Below, piece by piece: positions 16,651 through 26,401 of a DNA stretch of 64,000 bases; positions within the stretch are counted from its first letter, which is position 1; each line of letters begins with the position of its first letter. The notes under the pieces are model-generated. The model worked only from the letters and a program-made list of their open reading frames with translations, searched no databases and had not been told where the DNA came from. Source of the stretch: JAWLHU01 sp041690255. GTDB taxonomy: Bacteria > Bacillota > Sulfobacillia > Symbiobacteriales > Symbiobacteriaceae. The stretch lies in assembly GCA_041690255.1 (NCBI GenBank), contig JAWLHU010000008.1:248001-312000 (forward strand), in the 5' to 3' direction. The position numbers were made by a program, and so were the translations under genes.

Positions 16651-17001
16651 ATGATGTATCTCAAGGCGTTCATTGTGGGTGGGTTGATCTGTCTGTTAGC
16701 GCAGATGATCCTGGACAATACGAAACTGAGCCCAGGTCACGTACTTTCTGGCTTTACGGTGGCCGGCGGCCTTCTGGGCGGGCTGGGCCTGTATGACCGC
16801 TTGATCAGCTTCGCAGGGGCGGGAGCGACCGTTCCGATCTCCAGCTTCGGGAATGCCCTGGTCAAGGGCGCGCTGCAAGAGGTAAACCAGCATGGCATGC
16901 TTGGGATCCTGACCGGCATGTTCCAAATGACAAGTGCGGGCATAACCGCAGCGATTGTTTTTGCGTTCCTGACTGCGGTTACCTTCAATCCAAAAAGCTA
17001 G
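16651..17001 (+). CDS. spoVAE: Stage V sporulation protein AE (AEb type)
   Basis: 116 residues, the length of SpoVAEb. Membrane helices include LKAFIVGGLICLLAQMIL, FTVAGGLLGGLGLYDRLISFAG and AGITAAIVFAFLTAVTF, with the conserved GAGATVPISSFGNALVKGAL. It follows spoVAD by 5 bp. SpoVAC, SpoVAD and SpoVAEb form the minimal set of the dipicolinate channel; SpoVAA, AB, AEa and AF are not in this operon, as in many Clostridia-type spore formers. Confidence 0.95.
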   Translation: MMYLKAFIVGGLICLLAQMILDNTKLSPGHVLSGFTVAGGLLGGLGLYDRLISFAGAGATVPISSFGNALVKGALQEVNQHGMLGILTGMFQMTSAGITAAIVFAFLTAVTFNPKS

Positions 17002-17007
17002 CGAACA

Positions 17008-17037
17008 GGACGCCGGCGGTGAGCCGGCGTCCTTCAT
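17008..17037 (+). terminator. Terminator of the spoVA operon
   Basis: GGACGCCGGC (17008-17017) pairs with GCCGGCGTCC (17023-17032), loop GGTGA, followed by TTCATT. It lies between convergent genes and could also stop the minus-strand MFS transcript. Confidence 0.8.
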
Positions 17038-18413
17038 TACTGGATTGCGGCAGTGGCAGCGGTGGCGGGTGGCTCCTCCTCGACGCGGATGAGCGATCGG
17101 TTGAAGAGCTGAGCGAAGGTGAAGGCAGCAAAGACCGTTCCCAGGGTTCCGATCACTGCACCCGGGTTCAGGTAGCCACCCAGTAGGCCGGCCAGGGTAG
17201 TCGCAAGGGGGTTGGAGACCCAGGCGATCAGCCGCCGCACCGAGAAGACTCGCCCCTGCATCTCCCGAGGGGTCTTTGTCTGCCAGATCGTCTGGGAGTG
17301 GGCGTTGGTGATCGGCATGGTCAACTGGATCAGGAAGGCCGCGCCGGCGGTCAGGTAGAAGGCCGGTGAGAAGCCGTAGACGGCAAGGGATCCAGCTGTA
17401 AGCAGCATGGGGACCAGCACCCCCAGTACCCGGCGGGACTTGAGGCCGCCCCAGGCGGAGATCAGGACGCCACCGACCAAACCGCCCACACCGGCGATCG
17501 AACCGAGTTGGCCCATGGCCTGGTCGACCGAGAGGTCAAGCGCCGCCCGGGAGCCCTCCAGGTTGAACTTGACGACCATGGGCATGAGCACATTCATAGC
17601 GGCCAGGGCGAAATTGGCCATGGTGAAGGAGGCGAGGAGCCAGAGGAGCGCCGGACGCCTGAGAATAAACGCTGCGCCCTCCTTCACATCGGCCCAGAGG
17701 CTCTTCTTGGGCATGCCTGCCGTAGGGGCCAGGTCGGCACGTTCGGGCGAGGGGATATGCACGAAGGCCAGGACAAGGGCAGCGAGCGCAAACGTGAACG
17801 CATCCACCCCGGTGACAAGGGCTGTACCGTCTGACATGCGTCCCAGGAGCGGGGCGAGCGTGCCGAAGTACCCCTCCCGAGCCAGACCGGGCAGGGTGAT
17901 CATGGCCGCTGCCAGCATGGGGGCGACAATGCCCGCGAAGGACCAGGAGGTCTGCATCATCCCGTTGGCGCGGGACAGCTTCGCCGCCGGAACCAGCATG
18001 ACGTATGATGTGTCGAAGGCGGCGGAATGGAACGCGCCTGAAGCTGAGACGAGGGCGATGAGCAGGACCAGTATCCAGAGGGTAAGTGAGTCGGTGGCTA
18101 CCAGCACCGTGATCACCAGCGCGATCAGGGCCTGAAACAGATCGGCCACGAGCATCGTCCGGCGCCGGTCGTACCGGTCGACAAAGGCACCGGCGATCGG
18201 TGCGAGGAAGACCGTGGGCAGACCGAAAGCCAGGCCTACGGCCGAGAGAGCGAAGCCCAACTCGGCCTTCTGCTCAGGCAGCGGATAAAGCCGCTGCGTC
18301 AGCCAGATGGTCAGGGCAAAGAAGGTCAGGGTGGAGCCGATCATCGAGACCGACTGAGTGACCCAGACGATCAGAAAGGTGCGCCAGCCGTTGGCCGGGG
18401 TCGCATGGGTCAT
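17037..18413 (-). CDS. MFS transporter (macrolide/drug efflux type)
   Basis: 458 residues with 12 predicted membrane helices. The MFS loop motif appears as DRYDRRRTMLVAD after helix 2, and a related DRTRR-like turn is absent in the second half. The N-terminus (WRTFLIVWVTQSVSMIGSTL) and overall pattern resemble MefA/tetracenomycin-type drug exporters. The start ATG lies 4 bp after the upstream regulator stop, and its ribosome site GAGGAGG overlaps the end of that gene, so the two are cotranscribed. The substrate is unknown. Confidence 0.88.
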   Translation of the reverse strand: MTHATPANGWRTFLIVWVTQSVSMIGSTLTFFALTIWLTQRLYPLPEQKAELGFALSAVGLAFGLPTVFLAPIAGAFVDRYDRRRTMLVADLFQALIALVITVLVATDSLTLWILVLLIALVSASGAFHSAAFDTSYVMLVPAAKLSRANGMMQTSWSFAGIVAPMLAAAMITLPGLAREGYFGTLAPLLGRMSDGTALVTGVDAFTFALAALVLAFVHIPSPERADLAPTAGMPKKSLWADVKEGAAFILRRPALLWLLASFTMANFALAAMNVLMPMVVKFNLEGSRAALDLSVDQAMGQLGSIAGVGGLVGGVLISAWGGLKSRRVLGVLVPMLLTAGSLAVYGFSPAFYLTAGAAFLIQLTMPITNAHSQTIWQTKTPREMQGRVFSVRRLIAWVSNPLATTLAGLLGGYLNPGAVIGTLGTVFAAFTFAQLFNRSLIRVEEEPPATAATAAIQ

Positions 18414-18416
18414 GGG

Positions 18417-19343
18417 CTATACCTCCTCGGTTTTCGGAAGGACAAAGCTCCTGAACTGGTCGGACAACTGGTCCACGCCGGTCGGGTTGAGGCTGTAGCG
18501 GGCTTCCTTGCCGACCTCGTGAATCAGCACGAGGCGGGCCGCCCGCAGCGCCACCATGTGGTGATGAACCGTGGACTTGGCCAGACGAGTTCGGTCGGTC
18601 AACTCGCTCAGGGTGAGTGAACCCTTGCCCAGGAGGCGCAGGATCCGCAGGCGGTTCTCGTCGGCGAGGGCCCGGGTCAGTCGGAGCAGGGCGAGGGGGG
18701 GATCGTCCGGATTGGCCTGTGACATATCGACGGGATAGAGTAGGATACGCAAGCCTGTGAGAGCGGATCCAACGTTCCAGGGGCTCATGTGGTACTGCGG
18801 GACCAGCAGAACCTCGGCGACCTCATCTTCAGCCAGATTGACGCCGTTGGTCGCCTCCAGTACGACCTCCTGGGCCGGCGAGCAGGCAGCCTGTGCCCGC
18901 CGGGCATTGACCTCCGCCTGGAGATGGGCCAGGATCACGGGATCGACATGTCTGAAGTACCGCTCATGCCAGACGGAGAGCGCTTCGACCAACCGGTCGC
19001 GCCAGGTGACAAGGTCCCAGGGCAGGTGGGGGGCGATCTCCTCCACATGCGGATGCATGCAGCCGTAGAGCTCACCGGGGGTCAACCCGGCCAGCCAGCA
19101 GAGAAACCCCTCCGCCCCGCCCGACGGGGATTTACGGATGAGCGGAAAGAGATGGTGCAACGCCCGCGGGTCCTTGATCGGCCTCACCAGAGCGAGTGCG
19201 TCGGGCGACAGGCGCTTCTCGACGTTGCTTCCCCAAGCGGATCCCAGGTCGATCGTCTTCCACCGCTGCCGGTCCACAAAGACGGCCAGGCTGAGTACCA
19301 ATTCATAGGCAGGAGACCAATCGACTGTAAGGGAACGAATCAT
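18417..19343 (-). CDS. ArsR-type helix-turn-helix regulator with long N-terminal sensor region
   Basis: 308 residues from the ATG at 19343, chosen because GGAGGT lies 7 bp upstream. Residues ~1-220 form an effector region of the DUF5937 kind. The C-terminus holds a winged helix (LTRALADENRLRILRLLGKG ... STVHHHMVALRAARLVL ... YSLNPTG). It controls, by inference, the MFS gene 3 bp downstream and probably itself through the palindrome at 19376-19391. The SOD gene is divergent from it. Confidence 0.85.
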   Translation of the reverse strand: MIRSLTVDWSPAYELVLSLAVFVDRQRWKTIDLGSAWGSNVEKRLSPDALALVRPIKDPRALHHLFPLIRKSPSGGAEGFLCWLAGLTPGELYGCMHPHVEEIAPHLPWDLVTWRDRLVEALSVWHERYFRHVDPVILAHLQAEVNARRAQAACSPAQEVVLEATNGVNLAEDEVAEVLLVPQYHMSPWNVGSALTGLRILLYPVDMSQANPDDPPLALLRLTRALADENRLRILRLLGKGSLTLSELTDRTRLAKSTVHHHMVALRAARLVLIHEVGKEARYSLNPTGVDQLSDQFRSFVLPKTEEV

Positions 19344-19356
19344 GTATTTGACCTCC

Positions 19357-19394
19357 ATCGAACGGAACAATTATATTCGATGATAATCGAACGG
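19357..19394. promoter_or_regulatory. Candidate ArsR-type operator
   Basis: A perfect inverted repeat TTCGAT-GATA-ATCGAA (19376-19391) overlaps a 9-bp direct repeat ATCGAACGG present at 19357-19365 and 19386-19394. It lies 14-51 bp upstream of the regulator start and in the divergent region shared with the SOD gene. Confidence 0.6.
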
Positions 19395-19454
19395 GATCTC
19401 TTTGGCAAGAGCGGCCCCGACGTGCATAGAGTGGTGAGGCGAGGGGGGGACGTG

Positions 19455-20462
19455 ATGTACGGATTCTTTGCCCACGGTTCGGAGCCCATGGTCTGCCAGC
19501 ACATTGCCGACTGGAGCCGCCAGGTGCTGGGGTATATCGACGAACTCCGCCACAAGGGGTTTGCCGGTGAGGCCCTGGAGGGGCTGCGCTCCCGGTTCAC
19601 CGCGCTGGAGACCGAGGCGACCACCCTGCTCAATCCCTGGCACTGGGGGACGACCGGAGCGGGCGCTGTGGCGCGCCTTCTTGAACAGGCTCATGGGGCG
19701 CTCATGGACTTCACGCAGATGCTGCGTGAGATCGGGGGAGACGAAGCTGGGCAGGACCGGCCCGGCAGGCAAGAGGGGGGAGACGGGCAGGTAGAGCACG
19801 GTGAGCCGCCGAGGGGCGAGCGAACCGGGGTCAGGCCGGTGCCGGTCGGGGAGCACTCCCTGCCACCGCTACCCTACGCGTACGATGCACTTGAGCCACA
19901 CATTGATGCCCAGACAATGAGCCTGCATCACGACAAACACCACAAATCGTACGTCGACGGGCTGAACAAGGCGGAGCGGCAGATGGCGGAAGCCCGCCGG
20001 TCCGGTGACTTCGATCTGATCAAGCACTGGGAGCGAGAGGCAGCTTTTAACGGCGCCGGCCATTATCTGCACACGATCTTCTGGCCGGTCATGTCACCCA
20101 ATGGTGGGGGAGAGCCGACCGGTTTGGTGGCGGAACAGATCCAGCAGGACTTTGGCGGGTTCGACAAGTTCAAGGAGCACTTCTCCAAGGCGGCCGACAA
20201 GGTGGAGGGGAGCGGCTGGGCGATCTGGGTCTGGTCTCCCCGGGCCAATCGGACCGACATCCTCCAGGCGGAGAAGCATCAGAATCTGAGTCAGTGGGAG
20301 TCCATTCCGCTGCTCCCGCTGGATGTGTGGGAGCATAGCTACTATCTGAAGTACCAGAACGATCGCAAAGCATACATAGACGCCTGGTGGAACGTGGTCA
20401 ACTGGCCCGAGGTGGAGAAGCGGCTGCAGCAGGCCCGGCAACTCACCTGGGAACCGTATTAA
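19455..20462 (+). CDS. Fe/Mn superoxide dismutase with N-terminal extension
   Basis: 335 residues from ATG 19455 (GAGGGGGGACGTG upstream). The first ~135 residues are a helical extension (MVCQHIADWSRQVLGYIDEL) and linker, as in Bacillus SodF-type enzymes. The SOD core follows (LPPLPYAYDALEPHIDAQTM). Metal ligands are visible: H in PHIDAQTMSLHHDKHH, H in GAGHYLHTIFW, and D and H in LDVWEHSYYLKYQ. It converts superoxide to peroxide and oxygen. No secretion signal is seen. The extension's function is not known. Much longer reading frames upstream of 19455 are antisense to the regulator and not used. Confidence 0.92.
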   Translation: MYGFFAHGSEPMVCQHIADWSRQVLGYIDELRHKGFAGEALEGLRSRFTALETEATTLLNPWHWGTTGAGAVARLLEQAHGALMDFTQMLREIGGDEAGQDRPGRQEGGDGQVEHGEPPRGERTGVRPVPVGEHSLPPLPYAYDALEPHIDAQTMSLHHDKHHKSYVDGLNKAERQMAEARRSGDFDLIKHWEREAAFNGAGHYLHTIFWPVMSPNGGGEPTGLVAEQIQQDFGGFDKFKEHFSKAADKVEGSGWAIWVWSPRANRTDILQAEKHQNLSQWESIPLLPLDVWEHSYYLKYQNDRKAYIDAWWNVVNWPEVEKRLQQARQLTWEPY

Positions 20463-20471
20463 GTGAATGGA

Positions 20472-20508
20472 AGACCCCGACCGGTCATGCTGCCGGGCGG
20501 GGTCTGAT
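20472..20508 (+). terminator. Terminator after SOD
   Basis: AGACCCCG (20472-20479) pairs with CGGGGTCT (20498-20505), with extra pairing inside the loop (ACCGG region) and GATT after it. Confidence 0.6.
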
Positions 20509-20549
20509 TGCTATGCAAGATTCTCATGGAAAGAGATGGCTCAAGATTG

Positions 20550-20578
20550 TTGACAGCCGAGATCGGTCGCGCTGATAC
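20550..20578 (+). promoter_or_regulatory. Sigma-A promoter of the MBG-repeat protein gene
   Basis: TTGACA (20550-20555), 17-bp spacer, TGATAC (20573-20578), 48 bp before the ATG at 20626; AAGGGGAAGG precedes that start. Confidence 0.7.
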
Positions 20579-20625
20579 TGAGGTGACGATACCCGTGCAA
20601 AATGACGGAATAAGGGGAAGGCCTT

Positions 20626-23600
20626 ATGATAAACCACCCGCGGACACAGTCCGGGCCAATAGCCCTCATCTGCTTCCTGCTCGCCTTCGTGCTTGCGCTT
20701 GCCCCGCAGACGGCCATGGCATCCGCTGTCCTGGACCAGTCCAATGAAGGCGTCTTGACCGGTACCGCAGGCGCCGCTGCGGACATGATCATGGCCCAGA
20801 CCTTCACGCCTGCCATGTCCGGCGCCCTTACCCGTGTCCAGGTCAGCGCCAACCTCTTTATCTACGGAACCCCTGGCCCCGGCGACCTGACCGTAGAGAT
20901 ACGTACGACAAGCGGCGGTCTGCCGACAGGGACGGTTCTTGGTACGGCCACCTTTCCCCAGGCCAACGTGCCTACAGGATCGAACGACTATGTCTGGGCA
21001 GACTTCAACTTCACGAACCTTATGGTGACCGCGGGCACACCCTACGCAATCGTCCTCAGGTCACCCAATCCCTCCTCGACCGGGAAGGGGTACTACCAGC
21101 TGGCATACATGGGGGGAAACCCCTACACCAATGGCCGGGGTCTCAGCTATAACCTTGGCAGTTGGAGTTCACTTGTCAATGACGAAGCGAATGCCGAGGA
21201 GGACCTTCTCTTCCGGACATACGTAGACGTCGACGGTGGACCCAAGTCGGAGATCTCCACCCTCTCCAACCTTGTCGCCGAGGGCAGGCTGCTCTCTCCC
21301 GCCTTCTCCCCCGGCCAGCTCAGCTACACGATCGATGTCGGCGCAAGCGACCCCCTTATCCGCTTCATGCCCACTACCACCGACCCCAACGCAGTCATTC
21401 GCATGACGGGCGGGCAGCATAACAATATCCCGATCGGTAGTGGCAGTTGGACCCCATACATTACCCTGAATCCCGGCCCCACCACGATCACGTTCACTGT
21501 CACTGCGGAGGACGCAATTCATACCACGACATACACGGTCGTCGTGCGGCGAATGCCATCGCTTACCCTGAGCCTTTCGCCCTCATCTATCGGGTACAAG
21601 GACTCGACAACGGTGACCGCCCGGCTGACCACCGACGGCTCGGCCGCCATGACCGGCAAGACGATCAGCTTCAGCGTGAATGGACAGCCAATCGGCTCGG
21701 CCACCACGGATGCCGGCGGATACGCCAGCCTCACCTACGTAGCGGTCCAGTCGGGGTCCCCTAGTGTACAGGCGTCCTTTGCCGGCGATGCCGACTACAG
21801 CGCCACCACTGCCGTCGCGTCACTTCAGGTCAGCAAACCGGTCCTCACGGTTACGACCAACCCTGCATCCCGGATATACGGGGAGGCTAACCCGACGTTT
21901 ACGGGAAGCGTCTCCGGTCTCCTGGAGGGAGATAGTGTCACCTTTGCCTATGAGACGACTGCCACGGCAGCCAGTCCTGTGGGCCAGTACAATATCACGG
22001 CGACGCCATCGGGCGATGATCAGTCCAATTATACGATCGAGTACAACCTTGGCAAGCTGACGATCGAACCGGCTACCCTGACAGTCACGGCGAACGATGC
22101 AACCCGGGCTTACGGGGCCGCCGATCCGAGCTTCGCGGGGAGCATCGACGGAACAAAGAATGAGGACGCCATTACCGCCACCTACGCCACCACGGCGGTC
22201 AACAGCAGCCCCGTCGGCACCTATCCGATCACCGCCAACCTGAGTGACCCGGGCGGCAAACTCGGGAATTACACGGTCTTCAACACGTCTGGCACGCTGA
22301 CCATTACCAAGGCTTCGCTTGCGGTCACACCGGAGGACCTCCAGCGGGTCTATGGTTCGAGTAATCCAACACTGTCCGCCCAGTTCACGGGACTGCGTAC
22401 CGGCGACACCGTTTCGGCGGAGCTGACCACGGCAGCGGACACGGGGAGCCTGGTTGGGACATATCCAATCACGGTTCTTTCGCTGGATGACCCGGACATG
22501 CGGCTCTCCAACTACACGATCACCCAGAACCAGGGGACCCTGACAGTCACGCCGGCGCCCCTGGCGGTGTCGGTGGATAACCAGTCCCGGCTCTACGGTG
22601 CTCCTAACCCGGCCCTGACCGGCACGCTGACCGGCCTGGTCAACGGCGACAGCATTACGGCATCCTACAACACAACCGCGACCGAGACGAGTGGAGTCGG
22701 TGCCTACACGATCACCGCCACTCTTAGCGATCCTGACGCCAAGTTGGGCAACTACCAGGTGACCAACACCCCCGGTACACTGCAGATCAACCCGGCCCCG
22801 GTCACCATTTTGGTGGATGATGCCAGCCGCGAGTACGGTTCGCCCGATCCATCGTTCACCGGTTCCATTACGGGCGCTCTTAACGGCGATGCCCTTTCCG
22901 CCACCTACACCACCACTGCGACGGCTGCCAGCGCTGTTGGCAGCTATCCGATCACCGCGACCCTGAGCGGTCCGGCAGCGGGCAACTACACCGCAGCGGT
23001 GGATGATGGCAGCCTGCTCATTACGGCGGCCCATCTCACCGTCACTCCGGCGGATGCAAGACGGTTCTACGGTGACCCCAATCCGACCTTCACTGGCAGC
23101 ATGACCGGTGTCAAGAACGGTGACGCCATTACGCCCACCTACGCCACCGATGCCACCGAAACCAGCGCGATCGGCCCCTACACGATTGCCGCAACGGTGG
23201 ATGGTGCAGCGCTCTCCAATTACACTGTCTCCTATAATACCGGTGTGTTGACGGTAGACCCAGCGCCCCTGACCATCGCCCCAAATGATGCAAGCCGTCC
23301 GTATGGCGATGCGAACCCGACATTCACCGGAAGCCTTCTCGGTGTGAAGAACAGCGACATTTTCGCAGTCGAGTTCAGCACCACCGCCACCGAGACCAGC
23401 CCGGCCGGGCCCTACCCGATTGCGGCTAGCCTGAGTGGACCGGCATTGGACAACTACACGGTCAACGCCCCGACCGGGACGCTCACGATCACCGCCGCCC
23501 CGTTGACCCTTGCGGTCGAGGATGCTACCCGAGCATACGGTGATGCCAATCCGGCCTTCACCTCGACCTTGACCGGAATCCGCAACGATGATGCGGTACA

Positions 23601-25884
23601 CGTGTCCTACACCACCACGGCAAGCCCAGGCAGTCCTGTTGGGAGCTACTCGGTAACCGGCGCGCTGAGCGGCGACGCGCTCGGCAACTACGATGTCACC
23701 TATCAGCATGGAACCCTCCAGGTGACGCCGGCGCCGCTCTCTGCCACCGCAGATGACACTACCCGGCGATACGGTGATGCGAACCCGGCTTTCAGCGGCA
23801 ACCTGTTGGGCCTCAAGAACGACGACCCGATCACCCCGGTTTACGCCACCACGGCAGACGCCCTATCCCCCGTGGGCGACTACCCGATCACCGTCACCCT
23901 CGACGATCCGAGTGGAGCCCTGGCCAACTATACGCCGACCCTGGGTGCGGGTAGCCTGACGATCGACCCGGCTCCGTTGGAGGTTACCCCCGCAGACATG
24001 ACCCGGCTTTTCGGGCAAGAGAACCCGGTCCTTACAGGCACCATAACGGGGCTGAAGAATGGCGATCGGATCACCCCGGTATACAGCACGATCGCTGAGA
24101 GCAGCAGCGCTGCCGGGAGCTACCCGATCACGGTCACCCTGGAGGACCCTGATCTCCGGCTCCCAAACTATGCGGTGACCCTGAACCAGGGCACACTTAC
24201 GGTCAGCCGTGGCGAGGTCGTGATCAGAGCGACCAGCCAGTCCAAGACGTATGGCAGCCCCAACCCGCCCTTGACAGGAACCGTGACAGGGATGCTCCCC
24301 TCCGCCCCCTTCACCGTTTCTTATGTCACCGGTGCATCCAGCGGCAGTTCGGTCGGCACCTATAAGATCACCCCGGTGGTGAGCGGTGACGTCTCCGGGT
24401 ACAACCTGACGGTGCAGTCTGGCACCCTGACAATCCATCCGGCTCGGGTCTACGTGACCGCTGACGACAAGACCAAGGTCTATGGCGACCAGGATCCGGC
24501 CTTCACCGTAACCTACAGCGGCTTCCGGGCGGGCGATACAGCGACCGCTCTCTCGGGCAGCCTCGCCTGCACAACGGGATCAGGCTCCCTCACCAGGTAC
24601 CAGATCGTCTGCTCCGGTCTCCAGGCTCATGACTACTCGATCACCTATCTCCCGGGTACTCTGACCGTCCTGCCCCGGCCCACCAGCACGGAGGTTCAGG
24701 GGACGACGGTCCCCTACGGCGCCAAAGAAGCGCGGGTCAGCGTATCGGTCTCCGCCAGCGGGCTGGTACCAGAGTCAGGCAACGTGACCTTCTGGCTGCA
24801 GGGGGTGGGGGCCGTGGAGCGCCTTCATCATGGTAGTGTTTCCTCGGCTCTGGATGTGAGTAGCCTCCTTCCCGGTACCTATACCATTCGGGTGGCCTAC
24901 GACGGGGATGGGATGTTCGCTGACAGCTACGGCACAGGGACGCTGACGATTCCGGCTCCGAGCCTTCGCCTGGCGGCACAGGCCCCCGAGGTGGTCGAGT
25001 CGGGCCAGGCGATCTTGCTCCGTGCACGGGTCAGTCCCATGCTGCCGGCGCTGGCGGATTCGACCGTCCAGTTTGAGGTGAACGGTCAGAGCGTGGGTTC
25101 CGCTCAGGTGGATGAAACAGGCTCCGCCAATCTGACTGGCGTAGTGGTAGACCTCCCGGAGGGAGCGTATACCGTGACTGCCGTGCTGACCCCATCTCAC
25201 TCTTCCTTCACGGGAGCCAGAGGAGCGACCTCGCTCAGGGTTGTCAGGCCGCTCCTGGAGCAGGGTGGCGACATGAGCTCGCGCGAGATTCTTGACCAGG
25301 TGATGCAGACCACACCGCCCGCGCAGATCGAGCAACTGCTCCTGAGCAAGGTCGAGTCCAACCAGGCCACCCCAGGTGACCTGGACCTCCTGGCCGAGGT
25401 TCAGGCCCGGCTCGGCAAGGTGAATGAGGCGCTCCAGACCATGCAGACCCGCCTGCAGGCGGATCCGACTGACCTGGATGCGTACAGACGCTATATAGAA
25501 CTGGAAGAACAGACGGGTGAACATCGGCCGCTGGATGTCTTCGTCAACGGCCAGAAACTGGCGTTCGATATTCGCCCAGTGGTACAGGAAGGGCGCACAC
25601 TGGTTCCGATCCGTGCCCTCTCGGAGGCGCTGGGTGCCGCTGTCGCGTGGGATGGTGACACACGCAAGGTGACGATCACCCGCAACGGTCTAACGGTTGA
25701 GTTAGTCCTGGGAAGTAATGTGGCCCTGGTCAACGGCCAGGAGGTGACCCTCGACGTGCCGGCCGATGCGCCCGATGGCCGGACCCTGGTACCGATCCGA
25801 TTCGTCAGTGAGACGTTCGGCCTGGATGTGGAGTGGTTGCCGGAGCAGGAGATCATCGTCGTGATTGAGAAGGGTGACCAATGA
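20626..25884 (+). CDS. Giant secreted surface protein with twelve MBG repeats and copper-amine-oxidase-like C-terminal domain
   Basis: 1752 residues. Signal peptide (ALICFLLAFVLALAPQTAMA); a beta domain to ~200; a cadherin-like beta sandwich (~205-305, LSNLVAEGRLLSPAFSPG); an Ig-like domain (~310-400); then twelve ~80-residue MBG repeats (~405-1350), each starting like LTVTANDATRAYGAADPSF and ending NYTV...GTLTI. Two more Ig-like domains, a short helical TPR-like stretch (~1545-1630) and a copper-amine-oxidase-N-like domain (VFVNGQKLAFDIRPVVQEGR, ~1640-1750) follow. There is no LPXTG or membrane anchor. Likely an adhesin or S-layer-associated stalk protein; the C-terminal domain probably attaches it to the wall (inference). 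Confidence 0.88.
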   Translation: MINHPRTQSGPIALICFLLAFVLALAPQTAMASAVLDQSNEGVLTGTAGAAADMIMAQTFTPAMSGALTRVQVSANLFIYGTPGPGDLTVEIRTTSGGLPTGTVLGTATFPQANVPTGSNDYVWADFNFTNLMVTAGTPYAIVLRSPNPSSTGKGYYQLAYMGGNPYTNGRGLSYNLGSWSSLVNDEANAEEDLLFRTYVDVDGGPKSEISTLSNLVAEGRLLSPAFSPGQLSYTIDVGASDPLIRFMPTTTDPNAVIRMTGGQHNNIPIGSGSWTPYITLNPGPTTITFTVTAEDAIHTTTYTVVVRRMPSLTLSLSPSSIGYKDSTTVTARLTTDGSAAMTGKTISFSVNGQPIGSATTDAGGYASLTYVAVQSGSPSVQASFAGDADYSATTAVASLQVSKPVLTVTTNPASRIYGEANPTFTGSVSGLLEGDSVTFAYETTATAASPVGQYNITATPSGDDQSNYTIEYNLGKLTIEPATLTVTANDATRAYGAADPSFAGSIDGTKNEDAITATYATTAVNSSPVGTYPITANLSDPGGKLGNYTVFNTSGTLTITKASLAVTPEDLQRVYGSSNPTLSAQFTGLRTGDTVSAELTTAADTGSLVGTYPITVLSLDDPDMRLSNYTITQNQGTLTVTPAPLAVSVDNQSRLYGAPNPALTGTLTGLVNGDSITASYNTTATETSGVGAYTITATLSDPDAKLGNYQVTNTPGTLQINPAPVTILVDDASREYGSPDPSFTGSITGALNGDALSATYTTTATAASAVGSYPITATLSGPAAGNYTAAVDDGSLLITAAHLTVTPADARRFYGDPNPTFTGSMTGVKNGDAITPTYATDATETSAIGPYTIAATVDGAALSNYTVSYNTGVLTVDPAPLTIAPNDASRPYGDANPTFTGSLLGVKNSDIFAVEFSTTATETSPAGPYPIAASLSGPALDNYTVNAPTGTLTITAAPLTLAVEDATRAYGDANPAFTSTLTGIRNDDAVHVSYTTTASPGSPVGSYSVTGALSGDALGNYDVTYQHGTLQVTPAPLSATADDTTRRYGDANPAFSGNLLGLKNDDPITPVYATTADALSPVGDYPITVTLDDPSGALANYTPTLGAGSLTIDPAPLEVTPADMTRLFGQENPVLTGTITGLKNGDRITPVYSTIAESSSAAGSYPITVTLEDPDLRLPNYAVTLNQGTLTVSRGEVVIRATSQSKTYGSPNPPLTGTVTGMLPSAPFTVSYVTGASSGSSVGTYKITPVVSGDVSGYNLTVQSGTLTIHPARVYVTADDKTKVYGDQDPAFTVTYSGFRAGDTATALSGSLACTTGSGSLTRYQIVCSGLQAHDYSITYLPGTLTVLPRPTSTEVQGTTVPYGAKEARVSVSVSASGLVPESGNVTFWLQGVGAVERLHHGSVSSALDVSSLLPGTYTIRVAYDGDGMFADSYGTGTLTIPAPSLRLAAQAPEVVESGQAILLRARVSPMLPALADSTVQFEVNGQSVGSAQVDETGSANLTGVVVDLPEGAYTVTAVLTPSHSSFTGARGATSLRVVRPLLEQGGDMSSREILDQVMQTTPPAQIEQLLLSKVESNQATPGDLDLLAEVQARLGKVNEALQTMQTRLQADPTDLDAYRRYIELEEQTGEHRPLDVFVNGQKLAFDIRPVVQEGRTLVPIRALSEALGAAVAWDGDTRKVTITRNGLTVELVLGSNVALVNGQEVTLDVPADAPDGRTLVPIRFVSETFGLDVEWLPEQEIIVVIEKGDQ

Positions 25885-25889
25885 GAAGA

Positions 25890-25923
25890 GGCGGCTGGAG
25901 ATCAACTCCGGCCGCCTTTTCCT
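25890..25923. terminator. Terminator between convergent genes
   Basis: GGCGGCTGGAG (25890-25900) pairs with CTCCGGCCGCC (25906-25916) with one mismatch, followed by TTTTCCTC on the plus strand. It may act in both directions. Confidence 0.75.
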
Positions 25924-26364
25924 CTACCTGTTCGCCTGTGATGGCTGTTTGGCCTTCCACTCCTGCCAGCGCTTCAGCATCTGGTCGGCCTGCTCCTGGG
26001 TCATGCGGCCGGACTTGACCGCCGCGTCGAGCTTGGCCTTCACCTCGGCCTCGGTGGCACCCTTCAGGTCGTGGTGCCACTTGCCGCCATGTTTGAAGTG
26101 CTTCATGTTCTCCTTCAGCCGGGTGGCCTCATCTGCCGTGATCTTGCCATCGGCGGCGGCCTTGTCGATCTTTGCCTCGATTTCCGCCCGCAACTGCTCC
26201 ATGCGGGAGTGGCGCAGGCTGCGAATCTCAGTCATCAACTGCTGGGCGCCCTGTGAGGCCTTGGGACCCGCAACATCTCCACCGGCTGCAAAGGCGACAC
26301 CGGTGGCGAGCGCTGCTGCAAGGATAGCGGTCCCCATCGATGTCATCCAATTGGATCGGCGCAT
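25924..26364 (-). CDS. Secreted helical protein, YckD/DUF2680-like
   Basis: 146 residues. Signal peptide (TSMGTAILAAALATGVAFAAG) then a charged, helix-rich mature part. Two related segments (IDKAAADGKITADEATRLKE and LDAAVKSGRMTQEQADQMLK) have the helix pattern of DUF2680/YckD proteins of Bacillota. The function of this family is unknown. Monocistronic on the minus strand, 37 bp downstream of the pepF stop. Confidence 0.75.
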   Translation of the reverse strand: MRRSNWMTSMGTAILAAALATGVAFAAGGDVAGPKASQGAQQLMTEIRSLRHSRMEQLRAEIEAKIDKAAADGKITADEATRLKENMKHFKHGGKWHHDLKGATEAEVKAKLDAAVKSGRMTQEQADQMLKRWQEWKAKQPSQANR

Positions 26365-26401
26365 TGCTTCACCTCCTCATCCACAGGATGCCCCGCGGAG
26401 A

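Noticed and set aside
18789..19454. Upstream extension of the SOD reading frame
   Set aside because: It lies antisense to the ArsR-type regulator; the ribosome site and family length support the ATG at 19455.
21820..23709. 629-codon minus-strand ORF inside the MBG protein gene
   Set aside because: Shadow of a high-GC repetitive gene; composition and repeats follow the plus-strand frame, and it has no ribosome site.
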